DNA of 6,512 nucleotides from assembly GCA_005889395.1 (NCBI GenBank), contig VBFX01000153.1, positions 1 through 6,512 on the forward strand, given 5' to 3'. Of this stretch, positions 1 through 6,113 are shown piece by piece. The position numbers and the translations under genes were made by a program. Below the pieces are notes generated by a model, which ran no database searches, was not told the origin of the DNA, and saw only the letters and a program-made list of their open reading frames with translations. The DNA comes from Chloroflexota bacterium. Its GTDB lineage: Bacteria > Chloroflexota > Dormibacteria > CF-121. Position 1 is the stretch's first letter; each line of letters starts with the position of its first letter.

Positions 1-1
1 C

Positions 2-697
2 TTCAACGCGATGAGCATGCGGCTGGCGACCGCCGACCGCAACCGGCGCGCCTTTGTCGCCGACCTGACCCATGAGCTGCGCACACCGCTCGCCATCATC
101 CGCGGGCAGGCCGAGGGCATCGGTGACGGCGTCTATCCCGGCGACCAGGTCCACGTCACACCGATCCTCGATGCGACAGCGTCGCTGGACTCGCTCGTCG
201 ATGCCCTGGCCACCATGACGCTGGCCGATGTCGGGAGCCTGACGCTCAAGCGTGAGGCGGTCGACGTGCCGGTCCTTCTGACCAGCAGCCTGGCGGCGCT
301 TCAGAGCGCCGCGGACGCCGCCGGGGTGCGGTTGGTGGCCGACCTCGAGCCGGATCTGCCCGCGATCGATGCGGATCCGGCGCGCATCCGCGGTGTGCTC
401 GGCAATCTGCTCTCCAACGCGATCCGCTATACACCGTCGAACGGGACCGTCACGGCTAGCGCCCGTCGATCGGGCGAGAGCGTCGCCTTCGGCATCCGCG
501 ACACCGGCCCGGGGATCCCGAGCGAGCTCCGCCCGCGCATTTTCGAGCGTTTCGTCAAGGGACCCGGCTCGCCCGGATCGGGCCTTGGGTTGGCGATCGC
601 GAAAGACGTCGTGAGCGCCCACGGCGGCACGATCGAGGCCATCATCGATCCGGGAAAAGGGACGGAGATCCGCTTCACGCTGCGGGTCGCACGATAA
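2..697 (+). CDS. Sensor histidine kinase, C-terminal catalytic part (5' end outside window)
   Basis: This is the cytoplasmic half of a two-component sensor kinase, which autophosphorylates on histidine and passes the phosphate to a response regulator. The frame is open from base 2, giving 231 residues before the TAA. The first residues (FNAM) look like the end of a HAMP linker, so the sensor and membrane parts should lie upstream of the window. The H-box THELRTPL carries the phospho-acceptor His at about residue 24. The HATPase_c domain follows with the N-box (NLLSNAIRYTP, Asn about 139), the G1 box (DTGPGIP, about 167), the F-box (IFERFVKGP) and the G2 box (GSGLGLAI, about 192). All catalytic boxes are intact, so the protein should be active. 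The arrangement is typical of BaeS/ResE-type kinases. The signal is unknown, and the partner regulator, usually adjacent, would be to the left. The in-frame ATG at 11 is internal and not a likely true start. Confidence 0.93.
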   Translation, partial: FNAMSMRLATADRNRRAFVADLTHELRTPLAIIRGQAEGIGDGVYPGDQVHVTPILDATASLDSLVDALATMTLADVGSLTLKREAVDVPVLLTSSLAALQSAADAAGVRLVADLEPDLPAIDADPARIRGVLGNLLSNAIRYTPSNGTVTASARRSGESVAFGIRDTGPGIPSELRPRIFERFVKGPGSPGSGLGLAIAKDVVSAHGGTIEAIIDPGKGTEIRFTLRVAR

Positions 698-707
698 CCT
701 TCTAACG
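695..707 (+). promoter_or_regulatory. Possible -10 box (TAACCT) for leaderless leuB
   Basis: TAACCT at 695-700 fits the TAnnnT core of a sigma-70 type -10 element and ends six bases before the leuB GTG, so transcription could begin at or beside the start codon. Its first three bases are the kinase TAA stop. No convincing -35 hexamer is seen and there is no Shine-Dalgarno sequence before leuB. The alternative is that leuB is read through from the kinase and translated by coupling across the 9-base gap. Confidence 0.35.
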
Positions 708-1792
708 TGCCAACAGCCGCGCGCATCGTCGTGCTCCCCGGAGACGGCATCGGGCCGGAGGTGATCAGCGCGGCTCGGCGGGTGCTGGATGCTGCGGCGA
801 TTCGCGCTGGCATCGCGCTCGACTATGTCGACGACGTGGTGGGCGGCGCGGCCGTCGAAGCGTACGGCGTGGCGTTGCGCCCGCAGACGCTGCGTCTTTG
901 CAAGACCGCGGACGCAATCCTCTTCGGCGCCGTGGGCGGACCGAAATGGGATGATGCCGCACCGGACAGCAAGCTTCGCCCCGGCTCGGCGCTGCTCGGA
1001 CTTCGCAAGGGACTTGGCCTCTTCGCCAATCTGCGCCCCGTTCGCGTCGATCCGGCGATGGTCGCCACCTCGGCGCTGCGCCCGGAGCGGGTGCGCGACG
1101 TCGATCTCCTGGTGGTTCGCGAGTTGACCGGTGGTCTCTACTTCAGCCGGCCAAAGCGGCGTTATACGACGGCCCGCGGTGAGGCCGCCGTCGATACCAT
1201 GCGGTACAGCACACCGGAGATCGAACGGGTCGCGGTGCGAGCGTTCGAACTGGCCCGGTTCCGGCGCCGCACGCTCTGTTCGGTCGACAAGGCCAACGTG
1301 CTGGAGACCTCGCGGCTCTGGCGCGCGGTCGTCAGCCGGATCGCCGAACGCTACCCCGACGTTGCCTGCAATCACATGCTGGTGGATGCGTTTGCGATGG
1401 ACCTGCTGCGCAGGCCGCAGGCCTACGACGTCGTGCTCACCGAGAATCTCTTCGGCGACATCCTCACCGACGAAGCATCCATGCTGGCGGGCGCGCTCGG
1501 CATGCTACCGTCCGCGAGTCTCGGCGCCGGGACGGCGGGGTTATACGAGCCGATCCACGGGTCGGCACCCGACATCGCCGGAAAGGGGGTCGCGAATCCA
1601 GTCGGCGCCATCTTGAGCGCGGCGCTGTTGCTTCGCTGGTCCCTCAACCGCGACGATGCGGCGCAGGCGATCGAGCGCGCCGTCTCACGGGTGCTGGCGG
1701 ACGGACTGCGAACGGCCGACACCGTGCGCGACGGCGAGAAACCGGTCGGGACCGCGGCAATGGCCGACGCGATCGTGAGCGCGCTTCGCTAG
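707..1792 (+). CDS. leuB: 3-isopropylmalate dehydrogenase
   Basis: LeuB oxidises and decarboxylates (2R,3S)-3-isopropylmalate to 2-oxoisocaproate with NAD+, the third step of leucine synthesis, as a cytosolic dimer. The product is 361 residues, normal for the family. It opens with the nucleotide-fold motif LPGDGIGPEV. The substrate region reads LRKGLGLFANLRP and the signature RELTGGLYF puts the substrate Arg at 138 and the catalytic Tyr at 145. The catalytic Lys is 195 (SVDKANVL), and the metal-binding aspartates are 227, 251 and 255 (FGDILTDEA). The NAD loop GLYEPIHGSAPDIAGKG is intact. RELTGGxYF favours LeuB over isocitrate or tartrate dehydrogenase relatives. The segment after Asp227 (AFAM) differs slightly from the usual NAAM. 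The GTG start is the only one fitting the N-terminal strand. No leuA, leuC or leuD is adjacent. The stop overlaps that of convergent thrC. Confidence 0.96.
   Translation: MPTAARIVVLPGDGIGPEVISAARRVLDAAAIRAGIALDYVDDVVGGAAVEAYGVALRPQTLRLCKTADAILFGAVGGPKWDDAAPDSKLRPGSALLGLRKGLGLFANLRPVRVDPAMVATSALRPERVRDVDLLVVRELTGGLYFSRPKRRYTTARGEAAVDTMRYSTPEIERVAVRAFELARFRRRTLCSVDKANVLETSRLWRAVVSRIAERYPDVACNHMLVDAFAMDLLRRPQAYDVVLTENLFGDILTDEASMLAGALGMLPSASLGAGTAGLYEPIHGSAPDIAGKGVANPVGAILSAALLLRWSLNRDDAAQAIERAVSRVLADGLRTADTVRDGEKPVGTAAMADAIVSALR
1789..1792. other. Shared CTAG palindrome giving both leuB and thrC stop codons
   Basis: The bases CTAG read TAG for leuB on the plus strand (1790-1792) and TAG for thrC on the minus strand (1791-1789). 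The two convergent genes therefore overlap by four bases, and no room exists for a terminator between them. Any terminator would have to lie inside the opposite coding sequence. Confidence 0.95.
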
Positions 1793-2832
1793 CCCAGGAC
1801 GTGCCGGAGGGCTACGAGCGTCGGCTCGATGGCGCGAGGTACGCGCGAGCCGCGCGTCAGCGCTTTTGGGTCCTTGAGTCCGTGACCGGTGAGCACGCAG
1901 ACAACTGCCTCGGCGCCGTCAAGGCTCCCGGCGGTTGCCTTCTTCAGTAGGAGGGCAACGGCGGCAGCGGAGGCCGGCTCGACCAGCAGGCCTTCCTCGC
2001 GCGCCAGCCGCCGATGCGCCGCCATGATCTCGTCGTCGCTCACGGCCTCGATCGTGCCGCCCGACTCGTCGCGCGCCGCGATGGCCGCGCTCCAGGAGGC
2101 AGGGTTGCCGATCCGAATCGCCGAGGCGACCGTCCGCGGCCGTACGATCGGCCGGCCGCGCACCAACGGCGCCGCCCCACGGGCCTGTGCGCCGTGTAGC
2201 GTCGGGAGTGACGCGCCGCTACGGCTCGCGAGCTCGCAAAACCCTCGCCAGTAGGCGGTGATGTTGCCGGCATTGCCGACCGGAATGAAGAGCCGAGCTG
2301 GGGCGCGGCCGAGCTGTTCGACGACTTCGAAGGCGGCTGTCTTCTGGCCCTCGATGCGAAACGGGTTGACGGAATTCACGAGGGCGACGGCCGGCTCGTC
2401 GGCCAGGCGGCGCACCAGGGTCAACGCGCGATCGAACGATCCCCTGACCGTCACGATGATCGCGCCGTACGCCAGCGCCTGTGCCAGCTTCCCCGCCGCG
2501 ACACCGCCGGCGGGGACGACGACGACGGCGCGAAGACCGCATCGCGCGGCATAGGCCGATGCCGAGGCGCTGGTGTTGCCTGTCGACGCGCACAGAAGCG
2601 TTTGGGCTCCGGCCTCGATCGCCCGGGCTGTGGCGAGCGCCATGCCGCGGTCTTTGAAGGATCCGCTCGGGTTTAGGCCTTCGTACTTGAAATAGAGCTG
2701 GTCGAGCCCAATCGCCGGACCGATCCTCGACGACCGGACCAGCGGTGTCGATCCCTCACCAAGTGTGACGCGCGGAGTCGCCGGTGTAACCGGGAGATAG
2801 GCCGCGTAGCGTTCGATGATGCCGGCGGCCAT
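1789..2832 (-). CDS. thrC: Threonine synthase (PLP-dependent)
   Basis: ThrC converts O-phospho-L-homoserine to L-threonine and phosphate using pyridoxal phosphate, the last step of threonine synthesis. From the chosen ATG the protein has 347 residues, fitting the short mycobacterial-type family. The Schiff-base lysine is Lys60 in the motif GSFKDRGM. Asn86 in STGNTSAS should contact the cofactor, and the glycine loop VGNAGN (185-190) should hold its phosphate. GQKTAAFE (162-169) and the late LTGHGLKDP are also family motifs. The reading frame is open to an ATG at 2880, but that start would run into hom, and the family normally begins close to the IIERYAAYLPV segment, so the ATG at 2832-2830 is preferred. 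No Shine-Dalgarno sequence precedes it. It is divergent from hom, an enzyme of the same pathway, and convergent with leuB. Confidence 0.95.
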   Translation of the reverse strand: MAAGIIERYAAYLPVTPATPRVTLGEGSTPLVRSSRIGPAIGLDQLYFKYEGLNPSGSFKDRGMALATARAIEAGAQTLLCASTGNTSASASAYAARCGLRAVVVVPAGGVAAGKLAQALAYGAIIVTVRGSFDRALTLVRRLADEPAVALVNSVNPFRIEGQKTAAFEVVEQLGRAPARLFIPVGNAGNITAYWRGFCELASRSGASLPTLHGAQARGAAPLVRGRPIVRPRTVASAIRIGNPASWSAAIAARDESGGTIEAVSDDEIMAAHRRLAREEGLLVEPASAAAVALLLKKATAGSLDGAEAVVCVLTGHGLKDPKALTRGSRVPRAIEPTLVALRHVLG

Positions 2833-2839
2833 GGCGGTG

Positions 2840-2849
2840 ATGGTAGCGT
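2840..2849. promoter_or_regulatory. Possible bidirectional -10 core for thrC (-) and hom (+)
   Basis: Only 23 bases (2833-2855) separate the two start codons. Within them TAGCGT on the plus strand (2844-2849) ends six bases before the hom ATG. TACCAT on the minus strand (2845-2840) ends seven bases before the thrC ATG. Both fit TAnnnT and share the symmetric TA step at 2844-2845. Neither gene has a Shine-Dalgarno sequence, so both messages could be leaderless. No good -35 is seen on either side; such elements would fall inside the opposite gene. The match is by eye only. Confidence 0.38.
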
Positions 2850-2855
2850 TCCCGA

Positions 2856-3890
2856 ATGCGTGCCCCATTTCGGGTTGCACTGTTCGGTCTCGGCAACGTG
2901 GGCGGGGCGCTGGCCAGACGGTTGGTCGAGGATGCCGACCGGATCACGATGGCCGCCGGCCGGCCGATCGCCCTCGAAGGCATCGCGGTGGCGCACCCGG
3001 AGGGCCGTCGGGCGCCGGCGCCGATCCTGCCCGCGGCGCAGTTGCTGGCGCAGCCGCAGTTCGACGCCATCGTCGAGGTGATGGGCGGCCTCGAGCCGGC
3101 TTCAACCTATATACGTAGCGCGCTGCAGGCGGGCCGGCAGGTGATCACGGCCAACAAGCAGCTCGTCGCCGCGCAAGGTCCGCGGCTCGCTTGCCTCGGT
3201 CCGCTTCGCTTCGAGGCCTCGGTCGCCAGCGCGATCCCGATCGTCGAAACCCTCGCGGACACGCTCAGCGCCGACCGGATCGGCTCGATCACAGGCATCC
3301 TCAACGGCACGACGAACTCGATCCTCGCCGCGATGGGCGACGGGGCGAGCTACGCCGATGCACTCGCCGATGCCCAGCGACGCGGGCTGGCCGAGGCCGA
3401 CCCGAGCGCGGACGTCGACGCCCACGATCCGGCCGCCAAGCTCGCCATTCTCGTGATGCTGGCCTTCCGGAGGCGCATCGACCCGTCCCAGATCGAGCGC
3501 GTGGGAATTCGGGATGTGGGACCCGAGCAAATCGAGAATGGTCGCCAGCGTGGATTCGTCATCAAGCTGATCGCGGCTGCGACGACTCATGACGATACGC
3601 GCATCCAGGCCGACGTCCGTCCGCGACTGGTACCTATTGATGCGCCGATGGCGCGGGTTGACGGCGCGATGAATGCCATTGCGGTCGATGCCGAATACGC
3701 CGGGTCGCTCATCTTCGAAGGACCAGGGGCGGGCCCGGACGCCGCCGCCAGTGCCGTACTCGCCGACTTGATTCGTGCCGCGAAAGACGCGCCCGCGTCG
3801 GCCGGGTCGCTGCTCGCCACCCTTGCGGATGCGTCGCCGGCCACCGTGGTTCCCCTCGCAGCAACGATCCCGTATCCTGCAGCGTCATGA
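2856..3890 (+). CDS. hom: Homoserine dehydrogenase, short form without ACT domain
   Basis: Hom reduces aspartate semialdehyde to homoserine with NAD(P)H, at the branch to threonine and methionine. It has 344 residues. The Rossmann motif GLGNVGG is at 11-17, followed by EVMGG (74-78) and TANKQLVA with Lys101. The catalytic domain has NGTTNSIL (150-157) and ADPSADVDAHDPAAK, with the proposed proton-donor Lys at 195. The C-terminal ACT domain found in roughly 430-residue homologues is absent, so threonine feedback through that domain is not expected. Several usually conserved glycines differ: VASAIP at 123-128 instead of a GGIP form, and Ala189 where the family signature has Gly. An in-frame TAG at 2844-2846 makes ATG 2856 the first possible ATG. 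There is no Shine-Dalgarno site. It is divergent from thrC and leads into trpE after 10 bases. The protein contains no tryptophan. Confidence 0.93.
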   Translation: MRAPFRVALFGLGNVGGALARRLVEDADRITMAAGRPIALEGIAVAHPEGRRAPAPILPAAQLLAQPQFDAIVEVMGGLEPASTYIRSALQAGRQVITANKQLVAAQGPRLACLGPLRFEASVASAIPIVETLADTLSADRIGSITGILNGTTNSILAAMGDGASYADALADAQRRGLAEADPSADVDAHDPAAKLAILVMLAFRRRIDPSQIERVGIRDVGPEQIENGRQRGFVIKLIAAATTHDDTRIQADVRPRLVPIDAPMARVDGAMNAIAVDAEYAGSLIFEGPGAGPDAAASAVLADLIRAAKDAPASAGSLLATLADASPATVVPLAATIPYPAAS

Positions 3891-3920
3891 CGGGGGAGTC
3901 GTGTCCGTCTCATTGACGCT
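3881..3920 (+). promoter_or_regulatory. Candidate RNA hairpin around the trpE ribosome-binding site
   Basis: Bases 3881-3887 (AGCGTCA) are perfectly complementary to 3914-3920 (TGACGCT). Inside them 3889-3893 (GACGG) pairs with 3905-3909 (CCGTC). The folded RNA would have 12 pairs, a small asymmetric internal loop, and an 11-base terminal loop holding the GGGAG purine run and the trpE GTG. The left arm covers the last codons and stop of hom. It could tune trpE translation or be chance in GC-rich DNA. No tryptophan-rich leader peptide accompanies it, so it is not a classical attenuator. Confidence 0.3.
3892..3898 (+). promoter_or_regulatory. Ribosome-binding site of trpE (GGGGGAG)
   Basis: A purine run GGGGGAG lies two bases before the GTG at 3901; counted from the G-run the spacing is four to five bases. 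It is the clearest Shine-Dalgarno-like sequence in the window. It supports GTG 3901 rather than the longer open frame that starts at 3775 inside hom. Confidence 0.55.
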
Positions 3921-5373
3921 CGATCAGGTCAAAGAGCGCGCGCGGCGCGCGCCGATGGTCCCGATCTTCCGCGACATGCTCTCCGATGCACTGACGCCGG
4001 TCACGGCGTACGCGGCGCTGGCCGGCGAGGGTCCGGCCTACCTCCTCGAGAGTGTCGAGCGTGGGGAACAGCTTGGCCGCTACTCATTCGTGGCGACGGA
4101 TCCCATGGCGATCGTCTCGATCGCGGACGGCCGCGCCACGGTGCAGGATGCTAGCGGGCGGCGCGAGCTCGAGGGAACCGATCCGCTGCGCGCGCTGGAG
4201 GCGTACCTGCAGACATTTGCCGCGGAGCCGGCGGAAGGCCTTCCCGAAGGGTTTTGCGGCGGCGCCGTTGGATATCTCGGTTACGAAGCGGCCCGTTACC
4301 TCGAGCGCCTCCCGCTACCCGAGGCCGACCCGCTGCAGGTGGCCGACGGCGTCTTTGTCATCACCGACACGCTCGCCTGTTTCGACCACGTCCGACACCG
4401 GTTGAAACTCGTGACGCATGTCCGCACACAGCGGCCGCCGATCGAATCGCGCTACGCCGAAGCGGTAGCGCGGATCGACGACCTGGCCCGCCGGCTCAAC
4501 CGTACCGTTCGCCTGCGCGCGCTCGAACCCGCCGACCGGCCCGCGAACGTCAACCTCGAAGGTCACATCTCCCAGCCGGAGTTCTTCAAAGCCGTCGAGG
4601 AAGCCAAGTCGCACATCCTGGCGGGGGACGTCTACCAGGTGCAGATCGCGCAGCGGTTCACGATCCCGCTGCAGGCCGACGCCTTCGACGTCTACCGGCT
4701 CTTACGGGCGCTCAACCCATCGCCCTACATGTATTTCCTCAAGCTGCCCGCTACCACCATCATCGGGACGTCGCCGGAAATCCTGGTCACGGTGCAGGGT
4801 CGCAATGTGCGCTACCGCCCGATTGCGGGCACCCGGCGCCGGGGCCGCGATGCCGCTGCGGACCAGCGCATGGAGGACGAACTCCGCTCGAGCGAAAAAG
4901 AACGTGCCGAGCACGTGATGCTCGTCGATCTGGGACGCAATGACCTGGGGCGGGTCTGCGAGACGGGTAGCGTCAAGGTGACCGAATTGATGACGGTCGA
5001 ACGCTACTCGCACGTGATGCACCTGGTTTCGAACATTACCGGCCGGTTGCGGGCCGATTGTCGTCCAATGGACGCGCTGCGGGCAACGTTCCCGGCGGGC
5101 ACCGTGACGGGCGCGCCGAAGATCCGGGCGATGGAGATCATCGCCGAGCTCGAACAGGAGCGGCGTGGTGTCTACGCGGGGGCGATCGGTTATCTGAGCT
5201 TCACCGGTGACCTCGACACCTGCATCGCGATCCGAACCATGGTCGTGAAGGATGGTCTCGCCACCGTCCAGGCGGCTGCCGGCATCGTCGCCGACTCCAT
5301 CCCTGAGGAAGAGTTCCTGGAGACCCGCAACAAAGCGTCCGCGCTCCTGCAGGCGCTCGCGGCGGCGGGCTGA
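3901..5373 (+). CDS. trpE: Anthranilate synthase component I
   Basis: TrpE makes anthranilate and pyruvate from chorismate using ammonia delivered by TrpG, the first committed step of tryptophan synthesis. The chosen GTG gives 490 residues, normal for the family. The N-terminal domain has LLES at 48-51, the motif known to form the tryptophan feedback site, so the enzyme is probably inhibited by tryptophan. The chorismate-binding domain includes PIAGT (307-311), where the Ala separates anthranilate synthases from the PIKGT of aminodeoxychorismate synthases. AEHVMLVDLGRNDLG holds Glu337 and His338, and GTVTGAPK is at 400-407. The usual GTRPRG reads GTRRRG here, a mild oddity. The frame is open to an ATG at 3775, but that 42-residue extension is arginine-rich, lies wholly in hom, and resembles a frame shadow. 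The protein has no tryptophan. trpG follows after one base. Confidence 0.96.
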   Translation: MSVSLTLDQVKERARRAPMVPIFRDMLSDALTPVTAYAALAGEGPAYLLESVERGEQLGRYSFVATDPMAIVSIADGRATVQDASGRRELEGTDPLRALEAYLQTFAAEPAEGLPEGFCGGAVGYLGYEAARYLERLPLPEADPLQVADGVFVITDTLACFDHVRHRLKLVTHVRTQRPPIESRYAEAVARIDDLARRLNRTVRLRALEPADRPANVNLEGHISQPEFFKAVEEAKSHILAGDVYQVQIAQRFTIPLQADAFDVYRLLRALNPSPYMYFLKLPATTIIGTSPEILVTVQGRNVRYRPIAGTRRRGRDAAADQRMEDELRSSEKERAEHVMLVDLGRNDLGRVCETGSVKVTELMTVERYSHVMHLVSNITGRLRADCRPMDALRATFPAGTVTGAPKIRAMEIIAELEQERRGVYAGAIGYLSFTGDLDTCIAIRTMVVKDGLATVQAAAGIVADSIPEEEFLETRNKASALLQALAAAG

Positions 5374-5374
5374 G

Positions 5375-6004
5375 GTGGATCCCAGCGGCGTCGTGCTGGT
5401 GATCGACAACTACGACTCATTCACCTACAACCTGGTGCAATACCTCGGTGAGCTCGGCGAGCGCGTCGTCGTCCGCCGCAACAATGAGATCACCCTCGGG
5501 GAAGTCGCGGACCTGCAGCCGGTTGCGGCCGTGCTCTCACCGGGGCCCGGAACACCGGCCGACGCCGGCATCTGCAAGGATCTGCTTCTCGAGCTGGGTC
5601 CCACCCTGCCGACGCTCGGCGTTTGCCTCGGCCACCAGTGCCTCGGCGAGGCGTACGGCGGCCAGGTGCGGCGGGCGGCGCAGGTGATGCACGGCAAGGT
5701 CTCGCGCGTCCATCACCGCGAGCAATCCATCTTTCGCGGGCTGCCAAGCCCGTTTACGGCAACCCGCTATCACTCTCTGGTCGTGGAGCGCGACGACTTG
5801 CCGGCCGACCTCGAGGTCACCGCGTGGACGGAGGATGGCACCGTGATGGGATTGCGGCACCGGCAGCATCCGCTGGCCGGGGTCCAGTTCCACCCCGAGG
5901 CGATCCTGACCGAGCACGGGCACCAGTTGCTCGCGCATTTTCTGCAGGATGCGCGGGCCTGGCGGAATACGCGCGCCACTGCGGGTGATCCCATCGCGGA
6001 ATAG
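5375..6004 (+). CDS. trpG: Anthranilate synthase component II (glutamine amidotransferase)
   Basis: TrpG hydrolyses glutamine and channels ammonia to TrpE. It is a class I amidotransferase of 209 residues. The N-terminal strand VLVIDNYDSFTYNLVQYL is typical. SPGPGTP (55-61) is the glycine-rich oxyanion loop. The catalytic triad is Cys84 in GVCLGHQ with His173 and Glu175 in VQFHPE. FHPEAILTEHG differs from the common FHPES by one residue. The GTG at 5375 comes one base after the trpE TGA, which suggests translational coupling and equal subunit output. A second in-frame GTG at 5393 would give the more usual short N-terminus and cannot be excluded. The protein could also serve PabB, since many bacteria share one amidotransferase, but the position favours TrpG. 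No trpD or trpC follows. Confidence 0.95.
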   Translation: MDPSGVVLVIDNYDSFTYNLVQYLGELGERVVVRRNNEITLGEVADLQPVAAVLSPGPGTPADAGICKDLLLELGPTLPTLGVCLGHQCLGEAYGGQVRRAAQVMHGKVSRVHHREQSIFRGLPSPFTATRYHSLVVERDDLPADLEVTAWTEDGTVMGLRHRQHPLAGVQFHPEAILTEHGHQLLAHFLQDARAWRNTRATAGDPIAE

Positions 6005-6104
6005 GCGCGGCGATCCGGGTGTTGAGGAAGGGTGTGCGACCGATTCAAAGATACCTTCACACTTTTGTAGCCAGCGCCCGATGCTTTCGAAATAGTGGGT
6101 CAGT
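6005..6104. other. Intergenic region between trpG and mgsA
   Basis: This is the only non-coding stretch longer than 25 bases and is visibly richer in A and T than its surroundings. It should end the hom-trpEG unit and carry the mgsA promoter. TTCACA at 6056-6061 resembles a -35 element and GATGCT at 6080-6085, 18 bases on, is a weak -10. AATAGT at 6091-6096 is another weak -10 candidate close to the mgsA start. None is convincing. No known riboswitch or T-box pattern was recognised. Confidence 0.5.
6028..6066 (+). terminator. Weak hairpin, possible terminator after trpG
   Basis: AAGGGTGTG (6028-6036) can pair as RNA with CACACTTTT (6058-6066) over nine pairs, two of them G-U, around a 21-base loop. 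The T-run is part of the stem and is not followed by more T, so it is a poor intrinsic terminator. It is listed because it is the only candidate found downstream of trpG. Confidence 0.2.
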
Positions 6105-6113
6105 ATGCTTTCG
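6081..6113 (+). repeat. 9-base direct repeat ATGCTTTCG spanning the mgsA start
   Basis: ATGCTTTCG occurs at 6081-6089 and again at 6105-6113, exactly 24 bases apart and in the same frame. The first copy continues as AAA TAG, a four-codon mini-ORF (MLSK) ending at 6095. The second copy is the start of mgsA (MLSR). It may be a small duplication or a leader mini-ORF; chance is also possible. Confidence 0.6.

Noticed and set aside
2828..2835. 8-base palindrome GCCATGGC over the thrC start codon as an operator
   Set aside because: It is too short, unrepeated and largely set by codon choice around an ATG.
2833..2880. 16-residue N-terminal extension of thrC from ATG 2880
   Set aside because: It would overlap the hom start and has no family counterpart; the ATG at 2832 begins just before the conserved N-terminal segment.
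3873..3878. TATCCT as an internal promoter for trpE
   Set aside because: It resembles a -10 box but has no convincing -35, and trpE has its own ribosome-binding site only 10 bases after hom, which fits co-transcription.
3883..3892. Perfect 10-base palindrome CGTCATGACG at the hom stop
   Set aside because: It is a single copy with no partner sites and is explained as easily by chance; the wider hairpin is the more specific observation.
3775..3900. 42-residue N-terminal extension of trpE from an upstream ATG
   Set aside because: It overlaps hom entirely, is arginine- and proline-rich like a shadow, is absent from the family, and GTG 3901 has a purine-rich ribosome-binding site.
3887..3916. 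Nine-codon frame (MTGESCPSH) overlapping the trpE start, as a possible trp leader peptide
   Set aside because: It contains no Trp codon and runs into trpE, so it does not fit an attenuation leader.
4702..5409. 235-residue minus-strand open frame opposite trpE
   Set aside because: It has no domain signature and mirrors trpE codons; it is a frame shadow.
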